In this document: piece by piece, positions 53,898 through 62,527 of the stretch
Layout of the letters: every line of letters begins with the position of its first letter
Position numbering within the stretch: the first letter of the stretch is position 1
From: JBBQDZ01 sp038237515
GTDB lineage: Bacteria > Actinomycetota > Thermoleophilia > Gaiellales > Gaiellaceae
Assembly: GCA_038237515.1 (NCBI GenBank)
Contig: JBBRYP010000008.1
Span: 1 to 64,000, forward strand
DNA: 64,000 nt
Reading direction: 5' to 3'
The notes under the pieces: model-generated
Seen by the model: only the letters and a program-made list of their open reading frames with translations
What the model was told of the DNA's origin: nothing
Database searches by the model: none
Program-made: the position numbers and the translations under genes

Positions 53898-55547
53898 TCA
53901 CATCATCCCGCCCATGTCCGGCATGCCGCCGCCGCCGGCCATGGCCGACTGCTTCTCCGGAGCCTCGGCGACGATCGCCTCGGTGGTGAGGATGTTCTTC
54001 GCGATCGATGCGGCGTTCTGCAGCGCCGAGCGCGTGACCATGGTCGGGTCGATGATGCCCGCCCCGACGAGATCCTCGACCTCGCCCGTGTCGACGTTCA
54101 GACCCTGGCCCCTCTCGGCCGTCCGGACCTGGTTGACGACGACGGAGCCCTCGAGCCCCGCGTTCTCGGCGAGCTGGCGGATCGGCTCTTCGAGCGCGCG
54201 GACGATGATCGACGCACCCGTCTTCTCGTCGCCCTCGAGCCCGCCGACGATGATGATGCCCTTCTCGCCCGAGATCGAGTTGACCGCGTTCAGAAGCGCG
54301 ACACCGCCGCCCGGGACGATTCCCTCCTCGAGGGCGGCCCGCGTGGCCTGCAGCGCATCCTCGACGCGGTGCTTCTTCTCCTTCATCTCGGTCTCGGTCG
54401 CAGCCCCGACCTTCACGACCGCGACGCCGCCGGCGAGCTTCGCCAGCCGCTCCTGCAGCTTCTCGCGGTCGAAGTCGGAGTCCGTGGTCTCGATCTCGGA
54501 CTTGAGCTGCTTGATCCGGCCCTTGATCGCGTCCGAGTCGCCGGCGCCGTCGATGATCGTCGTCGAATCCTTGTCGATGACGACACGGCGGGCCTTGCCG
54601 AGCTGCGTGAGCTTCGTGTTCTCGAGCTTCAGGCCCATCTCCTCGGTGATCACCTCTGCGCCGGCGAGGATCGCGATGTCCTCGAGCATGCGCTTGCGGC
54701 GGTCGCCGAAGCCGGGGGCCTTGACCGCGACTGCGGTGAAGGTGCCGCGGAGCTTGTTGACGACGATCGTCGCGAGCGACTCGCCCTCGACGTCCTCGGC
54801 CACGATCAGCAGCGGCCGACCGGCCTGGATGACCTGCTCGAGCACGGGCAGGATGTCCTTGACCGCGCCGATCTTCTGATTCGCGACCAGGATGTACGGG
54901 TCGTCGAGCACGGCCTCCATGCGCTCGGCGTCCGTGATCATGTACGGCGAGAGGTAGCCCTTGTCGAACTGCATGCCCTCGGTGAACTCGAGCTCGAGCC
55001 CGAAGGTCTGGCCCTCCTCGACGTTGACGACGCCGTCCTTGCCGACCTTGTCGATCGCGTCCGCGATCACGTCGCCGATCTCGCGCTCGCGCGACGAGAT
55101 GCTGGCGACCCGGGCGATGTCCTCCTTGCCCGAGATCTCCTTCGACTGCGACTTCAGGTCCTCAACCACCGCGTCGACGGCCTTCTCGATGCCCCTCTTC
55201 AGGCCCATCGGGTTGGCGCCCGCGGCGACGTTCTTCAGACCCTCGCGGACGATCGCCTGCGCCAGGACGGTCGCCGTCGTCGTGCCGTCGCCGGCGACGT
55301 CGTTCGTCGCCGTCGCGACCTCACGGACGAGCTGCGCGCCCTGGTTCTCGAAGACGTCCTCGACCTCGATCTCACGCGCGATCGTGACGCCGTCGTTCGT
55401 GATCGTCGGAGCGCCGAACTTCTTGTCGAGCACGACGTAGCGCCCCTTCGGGCCAAGGGTGACCTTGACCGCGTCGGCGAGGGTGTTCACGCCACGCTCG
55501 AGCGCGCGCCGTGCATCCTCGTTGAACTTCAGCTCTTTGTGAGCCAC
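53898..55547 (-). CDS. groEL: Chaperonin GroEL (60 kDa)
   Basis: A 549-residue ATP-dependent folding chaperone forming double heptamer rings. It has VTLGPKGRYVVLDK, the nucleotide loop NDVAGDGTTTATVLAQAI, and the usual GGM-type tail (MAGGGGMPDMGGMM). Many actinobacteria carry a His-tailed GroEL1 next to groES and a GGM-tailed GroEL2 elsewhere; here the GGM form is directly behind groES. Start ATG/GTG at 55547, 73 bases after groES. Confidence 0.98.
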   Translation of the reverse strand: MAHKELKFNEDARRALERGVNTLADAVKVTLGPKGRYVVLDKKFGAPTITNDGVTIAREIEVEDVFENQGAQLVREVATATNDVAGDGTTTATVLAQAIVREGLKNVAAGANPMGLKRGIEKAVDAVVEDLKSQSKEISGKEDIARVASISSREREIGDVIADAIDKVGKDGVVNVEEGQTFGLELEFTEGMQFDKGYLSPYMITDAERMEAVLDDPYILVANQKIGAVKDILPVLEQVIQAGRPLLIVAEDVEGESLATIVVNKLRGTFTAVAVKAPGFGDRRKRMLEDIAILAGAEVITEEMGLKLENTKLTQLGKARRVVIDKDSTTIIDGAGDSDAIKGRIKQLKSEIETTDSDFDREKLQERLAKLAGGVAVVKVGAATETEMKEKKHRVEDALQATRAALEEGIVPGGGVALLNAVNSISGEKGIIIVGGLEGDEKTGASIIVRALEEPIRQLAENAGLEGSVVVNQVRTAERGQGLNVDTGEVEDLVGAGIIDPTMVTRSALQNAASIAKNILTTEAIVAEAPEKQSAMAGGGGMPDMGGMM

Positions 55548-55620
55548 TGGAACCTCCGGTTTTTCGTTGAGATAAACCCGCGAGACCTCGGCTGAGGCCT
55601 CACGTATGAACTTGGTGGTG

Positions 55621-55938
55621 CTAGGCCTTTGCTCCGGCCAGCTCGCGGTCGCCGACGACCTTCGCGAGAACGTCGCTCTCGCGCAGGATCAGCACGTCGT
55701 CTGTGCCGACCTTGATCTCGGTGCCGCCGTACTTGGAGAAGATGATCTCGTCACCCTCCTCCAGGTCGATCTTGATGTACTCGCCGTCCTCGTCGCGCGA
55801 GCCGGGGCCAACCGACACCACGCGGCCGCGCTGCGGCTTCTCTTTCGCCGTGTCCGGCAGGACGATCCCGCTCGCCGTCGTCTCCTCCTCGTCGAGGACC
55901 TCCACGATGATGCGGTCGCCCAGGGGTTGCAGGTTCAT
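55621..55938 (-). CDS. groES: Co-chaperonin GroES
   Basis: A 105-residue lid protein for GroEL: NLQPLGDRIIVEVLDEEETTASGIVLPDTAKEKPQRGRVVSVGPG and FSKYGGTEIKVG with the mobile loop intact. A strong Shine-Dalgarno (AGGAGGA) precedes ATG at 55938. A CIRCE operator and a sigma70-type promoter lie upstream. Confidence 0.98.
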   Translation of the reverse strand: MNLQPLGDRIIVEVLDEEETTASGIVLPDTAKEKPQRGRVVSVGPGSRDEDGEYIKIDLEEGDEIIFSKYGGTEIKVGTDDVLILRESDVLAKVVGDRELAGAKA

Positions 55939-55970
55939 TCAGTTCCTCCTGCTGACTTTGTGACAGTTAA

Positions 55971-55995
55971 TGGCACTCTTCCTTCCCGAGTGCCA
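55971..55995 (-). promoter_or_regulatory. CIRCE operator (HrcA site)
   Basis: TGGCACTC-N9-GAGTGCCA, a near-consensus CIRCE with perfect 8-base arms and the exact 9-base spacer. It lies between the groES promoter and start codon, as expected for HrcA repression of groESL. Confidence 0.93.
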
Positions 55996-56000
55996 GCGGC

Positions 56001-56030
56001 AGTATAGCGGCATTCCATCCGGCAGCGCAA
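56001..56030 (-). promoter_or_regulatory. groES promoter
   Basis: On the minus strand TTGCGC and TATACT are separated by 18 bases, immediately upstream of the CIRCE element. A vegetative sigma70-type promoter blocked by HrcA fits the arrangement. Confidence 0.75.
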
Positions 56031-56083
56031 CCCGATCTCGAGCCACGGCAGAGAGGTTGTCACAAGCTGTTACCGTGACCGCG

Positions 56084-56524
56084 GTGCGCAGGGAGTTCTC
56101 TGCAGGCGGAGTCGTAGTTCGTAGGTTGCGCGGCCGCTGGATGCTCGCTGCGATCCGGCCTGGGGGGAAGCCTGCCGGCGTTTGGGCATTGCCGAAGGGT
56201 CTCGTCGATCCAGGCGAGAAGCCCGAGGAGACGGCTCTTCGCGAGGTCAGGGAGGAGACCGGGCTCGAGGGCCGGTCGCTCGGGAAGCTCGGCGACGTGC
56301 GCTACGTATACACCTGGGACGGGGAGCGAGTGTTCAAGGTCGTGAGCTTCTTCCTCGTCAGGTACAGCCGCGGCCGCGCCGGCAATCTCCTACCGACGCT
56401 CGCGCACGAGGTCGAGGAGGTGCGCTGGCTGCCGCTGGAGGAGGCCCCGCGACTCCTCGCCTACGGGGGCGAGCGAGACATGGCGGAGCGGGCACTCGCC
56501 GCGCTCCGCTGTGGACGCCTATGA
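56084..56524 (+). CDS. NUDIX hydrolase
   Basis: A 146-residue NUDIX-fold enzyme with the complete box GLVDPGEKPEETALREVREETGLEG (G-x5-E-x7-REVREETG) after VWALPK. It hydrolyses a nucleoside diphosphate linked to another group; the substrate is not predictable. GTG at 56084 lies 7 bases after TACCGT (56071-56076), which decides it over longer frames through the groES promoter region. Divergent from groES. Confidence 0.9.
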   Translation: MRREFSAGGVVVRRLRGRWMLAAIRPGGKPAGVWALPKGLVDPGEKPEETALREVREETGLEGRSLGKLGDVRYVYTWDGERVFKVVSFFLVRYSRGRAGNLLPTLAHEVEEVRWLPLEEAPRLLAYGGERDMAERALAALRCGRL

Positions 56525-56548
56525 TGGCGGAGCGGTAGGCGCTGGCCC

Positions 56549-56908
56549 GTGACTGAGTCGATGTACGCCCTGAACTTCTATTCGCCGATCGTCGCCGACC
56601 AGCTCCGGTCGCGGCGAAAGACGGCGACGATCCGCCTAGGTGACAAGTCGCGGAAGTACAGGAAGGGCATGGTCGTCCAGGTGCTCGCTGGTGCCCGGTA
56701 CAGCCCGCGCGAGCGCATCTTCGAAGCCGTCATCGACAAGGTCGAGGTGAAGAAACTGGGCGAGCTCTCGCCGCGCGAGATCGAGCACGACAATCCCGAG
56801 ATCCGCCGGCCGGAGGAGATGGCCCACTTCCTCGGGCAGTTGTACAACCGCGAGGTGACTGCAGAGGAGATCGTCACCGTGATCAGGTTCTCCGAGATCC
56901 GGAGCTAG
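56549..56908 (+). CDS. ASCH domain protein
   Basis: A 119-residue beta-barrel protein: LNFYSPIVADQLRSRRKTATIRLGDKSRKYRKGMVVQVLAGARYSPRERIFEAVIDKVEVKKLGEL. The pattern fits ASCH (PUA-related) domains that bind RNA or modified bases. GTG at 56549 or ATG at 56561 may start it. It follows the NUDIX gene by 24 bases. Its TAG stop is the first triplet of the 155-base double-hairpin repeat. Confidence 0.8.
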   Translation: MTESMYALNFYSPIVADQLRSRRKTATIRLGDKSRKYRKGMVVQVLAGARYSPRERIFEAVIDKVEVKKLGELSPREIEHDNPEIRRPEEMAHFLGQLYNREVTAEEIVTVIRFSEIRS

Positions 56909-57060
56909 TGCGGCGTCTCCCAACGTTTCACTCGAAACCGACGGTTCGCCGACGCCGCACTATACCGGCCGCTCTGCGGCCGGCGGCCGCGAAGCGGCCG
57001 AGTAGTGCGGCCTCCACCTGCCCCTTCGTTTCCGGTCAAACATTTCGAGAGGCCGCACTA
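56906..57060. repeat. 155-base double-hairpin repeat, copy A
   Basis: Unit 1 has perfect 12-base arms TAGTGCGGCGTC/GACGCCGCACTA with a 33-base loop (56906-56962). A GC-rich stem of GGCCGC/GCGGCC repeats follows. Unit 2 has perfect 12-base arms TAGTGCGGCCTC/GAGGCCGCACTA with a 34-base loop (57003-57060). Unit 2 resembles the reverse complement of unit 1, including the AACGTT and CGAAAC loop words. Copy B at 63.6 kb is almost identical. Confidence 0.95.
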
Positions 57061-57110
57061 GATGATCGATCGCAAGAGCCGATCAATCGACTATTTGAGC
57101 AGGGCATCCG

Positions 57111-57383
57111 CTACTCGCGCCGGATCCGCACGCCGAACTGCTCGGCCGGCCTGAGCGGCTTTCCACATCCCTCGCAGTCGACGGCGAACGCCGAGCTGAA
57201 GCGCGCGTCGCAAGCCGGGCATCGCACCCGCAGCTCGCCTTCGCAGTGCGTGCACGCGGCCGGAAGCTCGTCTTCGAACTCCTCGAAGTAGCGCTGGGCT
57301 GCACCGCAGCGGAGACAGACGGCGACCCAGTCGCCGAGCGTCTTTCGCCGTTCCTCGCGGAGCCAGTCGGCGGCCTTGCCCAT
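57111..57383 (-). CDS. Zinc-ribbon protein
   Basis: A 90-residue protein with CLRCG, CTHCEG, CPACD and CEGCG: four CxxC pairs, enough for two zinc ribbons. An N-terminal helix carries KAADWLREERRKTLGD. It may bind nucleic acid or another protein; no family is certain. ATG at 57383 lies 7 bases after TAGAGT on the minus strand. Divergent from the second E1alpha gene. Confidence 0.72.
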   Translation of the reverse strand: MGKAADWLREERRKTLGDWVAVCLRCGAAQRYFEEFEDELPAACTHCEGELRVRCPACDARFSSAFAVDCEGCGKPLRPAEQFGVRIRRE

Positions 57384-57491
57384 GCGATCCACTCTAGGCG
57401 GAACGCAAAGGGCCACGGCGCCCGGTGGGGGTGCGGGGTGGCGAGTCGTGAGCGGTTAGAGTTCCTGCGTCCTTCGACCAGGGGGCCCTGG

Positions 57492-58538
57492 ATGGCGATC
57501 GCGAGAGCAGCCGAGCCGGTCGGCTCGTTCACGGAGGTGAAGGAAGCCGGTCTCGACCGGGAGGATCTCCTCGGCATCTACCGCAACCTCCTCGTCACGC
57601 GTGGGATCGAGGAGCGCGGCCACATTCTCTACCGGCAGGGGAAGATCCCGGGCTCCTTCTACACCGGGCGCGGCAACGAGGCCGCCGCCGTGGGCATCGC
57701 GACCGCGATGGGTCCCGACGACGTGGGGACACCTCTTCACCGCGACATGGGTGTCCACGTGACGCGGGGCGTCGAGCCGTGGCGGATCTTCGCGCAGTAC
57801 ATGGGTCGCGTCGGCGGGCCTACGGGGGGCCGCGACGGAAACGTGCACATGGCCGACTCGAACCTGGGGCTGCTGGCGATGGTCAGCCACCTCCCTGCCA
57901 TGCTGCCGGTCGCCGTCGGCTGCGCCCTGGCCTTCCGGATCCGGGAGGAGCGGCGGGTGGCGATCGCGTGGTTCGGCGAGGGAGCCGCGGCGCGCGGGGA
58001 CACGCACGAGGGGATGAACCTCGCAGGCGTCCGCGGACTGCCGGTCGTCTTCGTCTGCGACAACAACCAGTGGGCCTACTCGACCCCCACGCATCTCGAG
58101 TACGCCTGCGAGCACCTCGCGGACCGCGCTCAGGCCTACGGGTTCGACGGGGTCGTCGTCGACGGCACCGACGTGCTCGCCGTCTACCGAGAAGCCAGAC
58201 GTGCGATCGAGAAGGCTCGCGGCGGCGGCGGGCCGACGCTCCTCGAGTGCATGACGCTCCGTATGGAGGGGCACGCTGTCCACGACGACGCGTTCTACGT
58301 GCCGAAGGAGCTGTTCGAGGAGTGGGCCAAGCGCGACCCGCTCGAGCGCTTCCGGTCGTGGCTCCGCGAGAAGGCCGACCTGTCCGACCAGGAGGAGGAC
58401 GAGATCGGCGGTGAGGTCAAGAAGCTCCTGAACGAGGCGCTGCGCCGGGCCGAGGACTCTCCATTGCCGGATCCGTCGCAACTCTACGCCGGCGTCTACG
58501 CAACGCCCGAGGACCTCGACACCCCGCATCACAAGTGA
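57492..58538 (+). CDS. 2-oxoacid dehydrogenase E1 alpha subunit, cluster 2
   Basis: A 348-residue thiamine-diphosphate subunit with LLGIYRNLLVTRGIEERGHILYRQGKIPGSFYTGRGNEAAAVG, DMGVHVTRG, GRDGNVHMAD and the ThDP region WFGEGAAARGDTHEGMNLAGVRGLPVVFVCDNNQ. It is closer to the acetoin/pyruvate dehydrogenase type than cluster 1. ATG at 57492 starts the conserved core. It leads an E1alpha-E1beta-E2 operon; lipB and lipA follow after a transposase gene. Confidence 0.92.
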   Translation: MAIARAAEPVGSFTEVKEAGLDREDLLGIYRNLLVTRGIEERGHILYRQGKIPGSFYTGRGNEAAAVGIATAMGPDDVGTPLHRDMGVHVTRGVEPWRIFAQYMGRVGGPTGGRDGNVHMADSNLGLLAMVSHLPAMLPVAVGCALAFRIREERRVAIAWFGEGAAARGDTHEGMNLAGVRGLPVVFVCDNNQWAYSTPTHLEYACEHLADRAQAYGFDGVVVDGTDVLAVYREARRAIEKARGGGGPTLLECMTLRMEGHAVHDDAFYVPKELFEEWAKRDPLERFRSWLREKADLSDQEEDEIGGEVKKLLNEALRRAEDSPLPDPSQLYAGVYATPEDLDTPHHK

Positions 58539-58606
58539 CGATGGAGGCGCGAAGTTGTCACCTTGGATAACGCACGGCCTAGGTACGTCACTTCAGGACG
58601 CGTAGC

Positions 58607-59578
58607 GTGGAGAAGACCTACCTCCAGGCGATCTCGGACGGCCTGCGCGAGGAGATGCGGCGCGACAGGCGCGTCTTCGTCATCGGCGAGGACGTGGGCG
58701 TCTATGGGGGCGCCTTCAAGGTGACGCTCGGTTTCCAGGAGGAGTTCGGGCCCTGGCGCGTGATCGATGCCCCTCTCTCGGAGACGGCGATCGTCGGCGG
58801 CTGCACGGGCGCGGCGATCATGGGCATGCGGCCGGTGGCGGAGATGCAGTTCGCCGATTTCATCTCGTGCGCCTGGGACCAGCTCGTCACCGTCGCGGCG
58901 AAGCAGCGCTGGCGGGCGGGAACGCCGGTGCCGATCGTCGTTCGCCTCCCCTCCGGGGGAGGCTTCTCCGGGGGGCCTTTCCACTCGCAGAACCCCGAGA
59001 GCTCGTTCGCGCACATCCCGGGGCTGAAGATCGTCTGCCCGTCCACGCCGGCCGATGCGAAGGGACTGCTCGTGAGCGCCATCGAGGATCCGAACCCCGT
59101 GCTCTACTTCGAGCACAAGCATCTCTACCGGCGGATCAAGGCGGAGGTTCCGGACGAGCGCTACACGATCCCGTTCGGCGAGGCGCGGACCCACCGTGAG
59201 GGAGACGATCTCACCGTCGTCACCTGGGGTGCGATGGTCTACACGGCCGAGGAGGCCGCGAAGCAGCTTGAGGAGGACGGCGTGTCGGTCGAGATCCTCG
59301 ACCTGCGAACGCTGCTCCCGTGGGACAAGCGCGCGGTCCTCGCGAGCGTCGAGAAGACCTCCAAGTTGCTCGTACTCCACGAGGACACGCGCACCGGCGG
59401 CTTCGGAGGCGAGATTGCGGCGACGGTCGCCGAGGAGGCCTTCGAGCAGCTCGACGCGCCGGTGAAGCGGGTGACCGCCCCCGACACGCCTGTCCCCTTC
59501 TCGCCGCCGCTCGAGAAGGCGTTCATCCCGCAGGTGGAGGATGTCGTCGCAGGGTTGAGAGAGCTCGCCGAGTATTAG
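58607..59578 (+). CDS. 2-oxoacid dehydrogenase E1 beta subunit, cluster 2
   Basis: A 323-residue beta subunit: YLQAISDGLREEMRRD, VFVIGEDVGVYGGAFKVT, DAPLSETAIVGGCTGAAIMGMRPVAEMQF, RLPSGGGFSGGPFHSQNPES and CPSTPADAKGLLVSAI. GTG at 58607 is preceded by a 68-base gap after E1alpha. It completes the E1 heterotetramer with the upstream gene. Confidence 0.93.
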   Translation: MEKTYLQAISDGLREEMRRDRRVFVIGEDVGVYGGAFKVTLGFQEEFGPWRVIDAPLSETAIVGGCTGAAIMGMRPVAEMQFADFISCAWDQLVTVAAKQRWRAGTPVPIVVRLPSGGGFSGGPFHSQNPESSFAHIPGLKIVCPSTPADAKGLLVSAIEDPNPVLYFEHKHLYRRIKAEVPDERYTIPFGEARTHREGDDLTVVTWGAMVYTAEEAAKQLEEDGVSVEILDLRTLLPWDKRAVLASVEKTSKLLVLHEDTRTGGFGGEIAATVAEEAFEQLDAPVKRVTAPDTPVPFSPPLEKAFIPQVEDVVAGLRELAEY

Positions 59579-59587
59579 GAGGATCGA

Positions 59588-61003
59588 GTGGCAACAGGCA
59601 CCGCCGTCGACGTCGTGATGCCTCAGATGGGCGTCTCCGTCTCCGAGGGCACCGTCACGAAGTGGCTCAAGCAGGAGGGAGAGGCAGTCGAGGCGGATGA
59701 GCCGCTGCTCGAGATCTCCACGGACAAGGTCGACACGGAGATTCCGAGCCCAGCGAGCGGGACGCTGACCAAGGTGCTCGTGCGCGAGGGAGAGACGGTC
59801 GAGGTCGGGGCGAAGCTCGCGCAGATCGGCGGTGCGCCCGCGGGTGCGGGGGCAGAAGCCGAGCAGCTCGCTCCGGCCGGCGAGCCTGCCGCGCCGGCTG
59901 CCGAGGTGCCGGAGCCGGCGACCCAGGCGGCTGCCGACGCTTCGATGGCCGCGGCGAGCGAGGGGGTCGAAGAGGTCGCGCCTAATTCGCCGGGGCCGGC
60001 GGGTGGGCCGGGGCGGGCCGCGGACGGCAGCGAGAACGGGCGGACGTTTGTCTCGCCAGTCGTCGCGAGGATCGCCTCCGAGCACGGGGTGGACGTCGCA
60101 GGCGTTCCCGGCACCGGCCGGGGCGGCCGGGTCACGAAGAAGGACATCCTGGCGTTCGTGGAGGCCGGAGCGCGTCCTGAGGCTCCCGCTCCGGCGCCGC
60201 CCGCCGCGGAACCGGCGCCGGCTGCGTCCGTCGGAGTGGCCCCGGCGGCGCCGGTGCCCGCAGCCGCCCCTCCAGCGGCCGAGCCAGGACTCGGCGAAGG
60301 CGTCGAGCCGATGACCGCCATGCGCCGCGGGATCGCGACCCACATGCGCCGATCCCTCGACACCTCCGCGCACGTGACCAGCGCGATCGAGGTCGACATG
60401 ACGAGGGTCGTCGCGATCCGCGAGAAGCTGAAGAAGGAGTACCAGACCTCCTACGGCGTCAACCCGACCTACCTCGCCTTCATCGCCCGTGCCGCCGTCG
60501 AGACGCTCCGAGACTACCCGTGGGTCAACGGGGAGATACGCGGCGACCAGATCGTGACCCGGAACTACGTGAACCTCGGCTTCGCGGTCGAGCTCCAGGA
60601 CGGGAAGGGCCTGATCGTCCCCGTCCTCAAGAACGCGGAGACGCTCAACCTGCTCGGCATCGCGAAAGGCGTCTCCGAGATCGCCCGTCGCGCGCGCGAG
60701 AAGCAGCTGACACCGGACGAGGTGACGGGAGGCACGTTCACGATCACGAACCCCGGCGGCTACGGAACCTTCCACGGCACCCCCGTGATCAGCCAGCCGC
60801 AGGCGGCGATCCTCGGCACGTATGCCGTTGTGAAGCGAGCGTGGGTCGTCCAGGACGAATTCGGGGGAGACGTGATCGCGATCCGCCCGATCATGAACCT
60901 GACGCTCACGTACGACCATCGGCTCGTGGACGGGGCACTCGCCGGCAGATTCCTGCGCGCCCTCCACGAGCGGCTCGAGACCTGGGGCGAATCGGACTAC
61001 TGA
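59588..61003 (+). CDS. 2-oxoacid dehydrogenase E2 component, cluster 2
   Basis: A 471-residue acyltransferase: lipoyl domain with lysine in EISTDKVDTEIPSPASG, a long Ala/Pro-rich linker, subunit-binding domain (FVSPVVARIASEHGVDVAGVPGTGRGGRVTKKDI), a second Ala/Pro linker and the catalytic domain with the HxxxDG motif in TYDHRLVDG. Unlike E2 of cluster 1 its linkers are ordinary and carry no REP insertion. GTG at 59588 follows AGGAGG. Confidence 0.93.
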   Translation: MATGTAVDVVMPQMGVSVSEGTVTKWLKQEGEAVEADEPLLEISTDKVDTEIPSPASGTLTKVLVREGETVEVGAKLAQIGGAPAGAGAEAEQLAPAGEPAAPAAEVPEPATQAAADASMAAASEGVEEVAPNSPGPAGGPGRAADGSENGRTFVSPVVARIASEHGVDVAGVPGTGRGGRVTKKDILAFVEAGARPEAPAPAPPAAEPAPAASVGVAPAAPVPAAAPPAAEPGLGEGVEPMTAMRRGIATHMRRSLDTSAHVTSAIEVDMTRVVAIREKLKKEYQTSYGVNPTYLAFIARAAVETLRDYPWVNGEIRGDQIVTRNYVNLGFAVELQDGKGLIVPVLKNAETLNLLGIAKGVSEIARRAREKQLTPDEVTGGTFTITNPGGYGTFHGTPVISQPQAAILGTYAVVKRAWVVQDEFGGDVIAIRPIMNLTLTYDHRLVDGALAGRFLRALHERLETWGESDY

Positions 61004-61016
61004 ACCAAGGCTGTTT

Positions 61017-61053
61017 GAGACATGCCTGGGGGCCTGACCCCCGTACCTGTCTC
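61017..61053 (+). repeat. REP palindrome, left of RAYT copy 1
   Basis: GAGACATG and CCTGTCTC arms (7 of 8 pairs) around GGGGG-CCTGA-CCCCC. It lies 13 bases after E2 and 46 bases before the transposase gene. Confidence 0.9.
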
Positions 61054-61098
61054 GAGAAGCGGATTTCGCCACCCCAGCACGGCGTCTACCCTCGGCAG

Positions 61099-61683
61099 AT
61101 GGCGCGAGCGCTGCGAAACGCGCCCGCAGGCGCGATCTTCCACATCACCGCCCGCGGCAACCGACGGCAGCCGATCTTCCTCGATGACCGGGACCGTCAG
61201 CGCTTCCTTGAGATCCTCACCGCCGTAGTCCTCCGATTCGGCTGGCGCTGTCATGCGTACTGCCTGATGAGCAACCACTACCACCTGGTCGTCGAGACGC
61301 CGAAGGACAACCTGTCAGAGGGAATGCACCGCCTCAACTTCCTCTACGCGCAGTGGACCAATGCACGACACGAGGTCGACGGCCACCTGTTCGATGGGCG
61401 TTTCCGCTCCCGGATCGTCCAGAGCACGTATCAGCTGATGACACTCGTGAGGTACATCGCTCTCAATCCGGTCGCGGCTGGCTTGTGCGCCGACCCGGGT
61501 GACTGGGCGTGGAGTAGCTACCGCATGTCGATCGGAAAGGCACCCCACCGCCGGCTTCTGTCACTCGAACTCGTCCACGGCGAGTTCGGCAACAGCCTCG
61601 CGGAGGCGCGCGAGGCGCTGCGGTCGTTCGTGGAACTCCCGCTGGAGCCGCAGCTGAGCGCACGGGACGGACCGGCTGATTGA
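61099..61683 (+). CDS. REP-associated tyrosine transposase (RAYT), copy 1
   Basis: A 194-residue Y1-family protein with GAIFHITARGNRRQPIFLDDRDRQRFLEIL, the HUH-type region CHAYCLMSNHYHLVVETPKDNLSEGMHRLNFLYAQWTNARH and RYIALNPVAAGLCADPGDWAWSSYR. The nucleophile Tyr is expected in LNFLYAQWTN. ATG at 61099 lies 6 bases after TACCCT. REP palindromes bracket it in the same orientation, and its TGA stop overlaps the right REP: a typical REPtron unit. It interrupts the spacing between E2 and lipB. Confidence 0.93.
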   Translation: MARALRNAPAGAIFHITARGNRRQPIFLDDRDRQRFLEILTAVVLRFGWRCHAYCLMSNHYHLVVETPKDNLSEGMHRLNFLYAQWTNARHEVDGHLFDGRFRSRIVQSTYQLMTLVRYIALNPVAAGLCADPGDWAWSSYRMSIGKAPHRRLLSLELVHGEFGNSLAEAREALRSFVELPLEPQLSARDGPAD

Positions 61684-61732
61684 GACATGTCCGGGGGCCT
61701 GACCCCGAACATGTCTGACCCCGAACATGTCC
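61682..61732 (+). repeat. REP palindrome with duplicated right half, right of RAYT copy 1
   Basis: GACATGTCCGGGG-GCCTGACCCCGAACATGTC, then a second CTGACCCCGAACATGTCC. The right arm is thus repeated in tandem. The following AGAAGGGG matches the flank CCCTTCT beside the E2 copy at 17.19 kb (reverse complement). Confidence 0.9.
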
Positions 61733-61777
61733 AGAAGGGGCAGAGGGCCGACGACCGGCGGCGGCTAGAGTCAGGGT

Positions 61778-62527
61778 GTGCCGCGCGGGGCGTACCTCCT
61801 GAACCTCGGCGTCGTTCCGTACCGTGAGGCGTGGGAGCTCCAGCGATCGCTCGCCGCGGCGGTCACGCAGCGGGCGATTCCCGACATCGTCGTCCTGCTC
61901 GAGCACCCGCCGGTGATCACGGTTGGTCGCCGGACGGACGAGGGGCGAGAGCTGCATGTCCCGACCGGGGCCGCCGTCGAGATCGTCGAGACCGACCGCG
62001 GGGGAAGGTCGACCTTCCACGGGCCCGGCCAGCTCGTCTGCTATCCGATCCTGGACCTGAACCGCCACGGGCGCGACGTCAAGCTCTACCTCCGCAACCT
62101 GGAGGAGGCGATCATCCAGACGCTGGCGACGTTCCGGCTCGCGGCGACGCGGATCGAAGGGCTGACGGGCGTCTGGCTCCGGCCGCCGCCCCGCAAGATC
62201 GCCTCCATCGGCGTCCATGTCTCCCGCTGGGTCACCACCCACGGCTACGCGCTCAACGTCGACCTCGACCGCGCGCCCTTCACGGAGTGGATCACGGCCT
62301 GCGGCCTCGAGGACGCCGCCTTCACGACGGTGGCGCACGAACTGGAGCGCTCCGTGACCGTCGACGAGATCAGGCCAGCCGCGGCGGCGGCGCTCGGCGA
62401 CCTCTTCGACCTGAACTTTGAGGATCTCCCCACCGAGGAGGGCGCACATGGGTGGCGCACGCCGCCACTCCAGCCTACGCTCGGCGCGGCGCCAGGGACG
62501 ATACTCCCGCTGGCGGCGCAGGCATGA
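61778..62527 (+). CDS. lipB: Octanoyltransferase (lipoate biosynthesis)
   Basis: Transfers octanoyl from acyl-ACP to E2-type lipoyl domains. The 249-residue protein shows LLEHPPVITVGRRTDEG, RGGRSTFHGPGQLVCYPIL, KIASIGVHVSRWVTTHGYALNV and the catalytic Cys in WITACGLED. GTG at 61778 lies 6 bases after TAGAGT. It overlaps lipA by ATGA; both serve the two E2 proteins of this window. Confidence 0.95.
   Translation: MPRGAYLLNLGVVPYREAWELQRSLAAAVTQRAIPDIVVLLEHPPVITVGRRTDEGRELHVPTGAAVEIVETDRGGRSTFHGPGQLVCYPILDLNRHGRDVKLYLRNLEEAIIQTLATFRLAATRIEGLTGVWLRPPPRKIASIGVHVSRWVTTHGYALNVDLDRAPFTEWITACGLEDAAFTTVAHELERSVTVDEIRPAAAAALGDLFDLNFEDLPTEEGAHGWRTPPLQPTLGAAPGTILPLAAQA

Noticed and set aside
58545..58598. 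Imperfect inverted repeat (GAAGT...ACTTC) between E1alpha and E1beta of cluster 2
   Set aside because: Arms pair poorly outside five bases, so it was not listed with the long-hairpin family.
58529..61072. 847-codon antisense frame over the second E1/E2 cluster
   Set aside because: It is a shadow of E1beta and E2 and has no domain signature.
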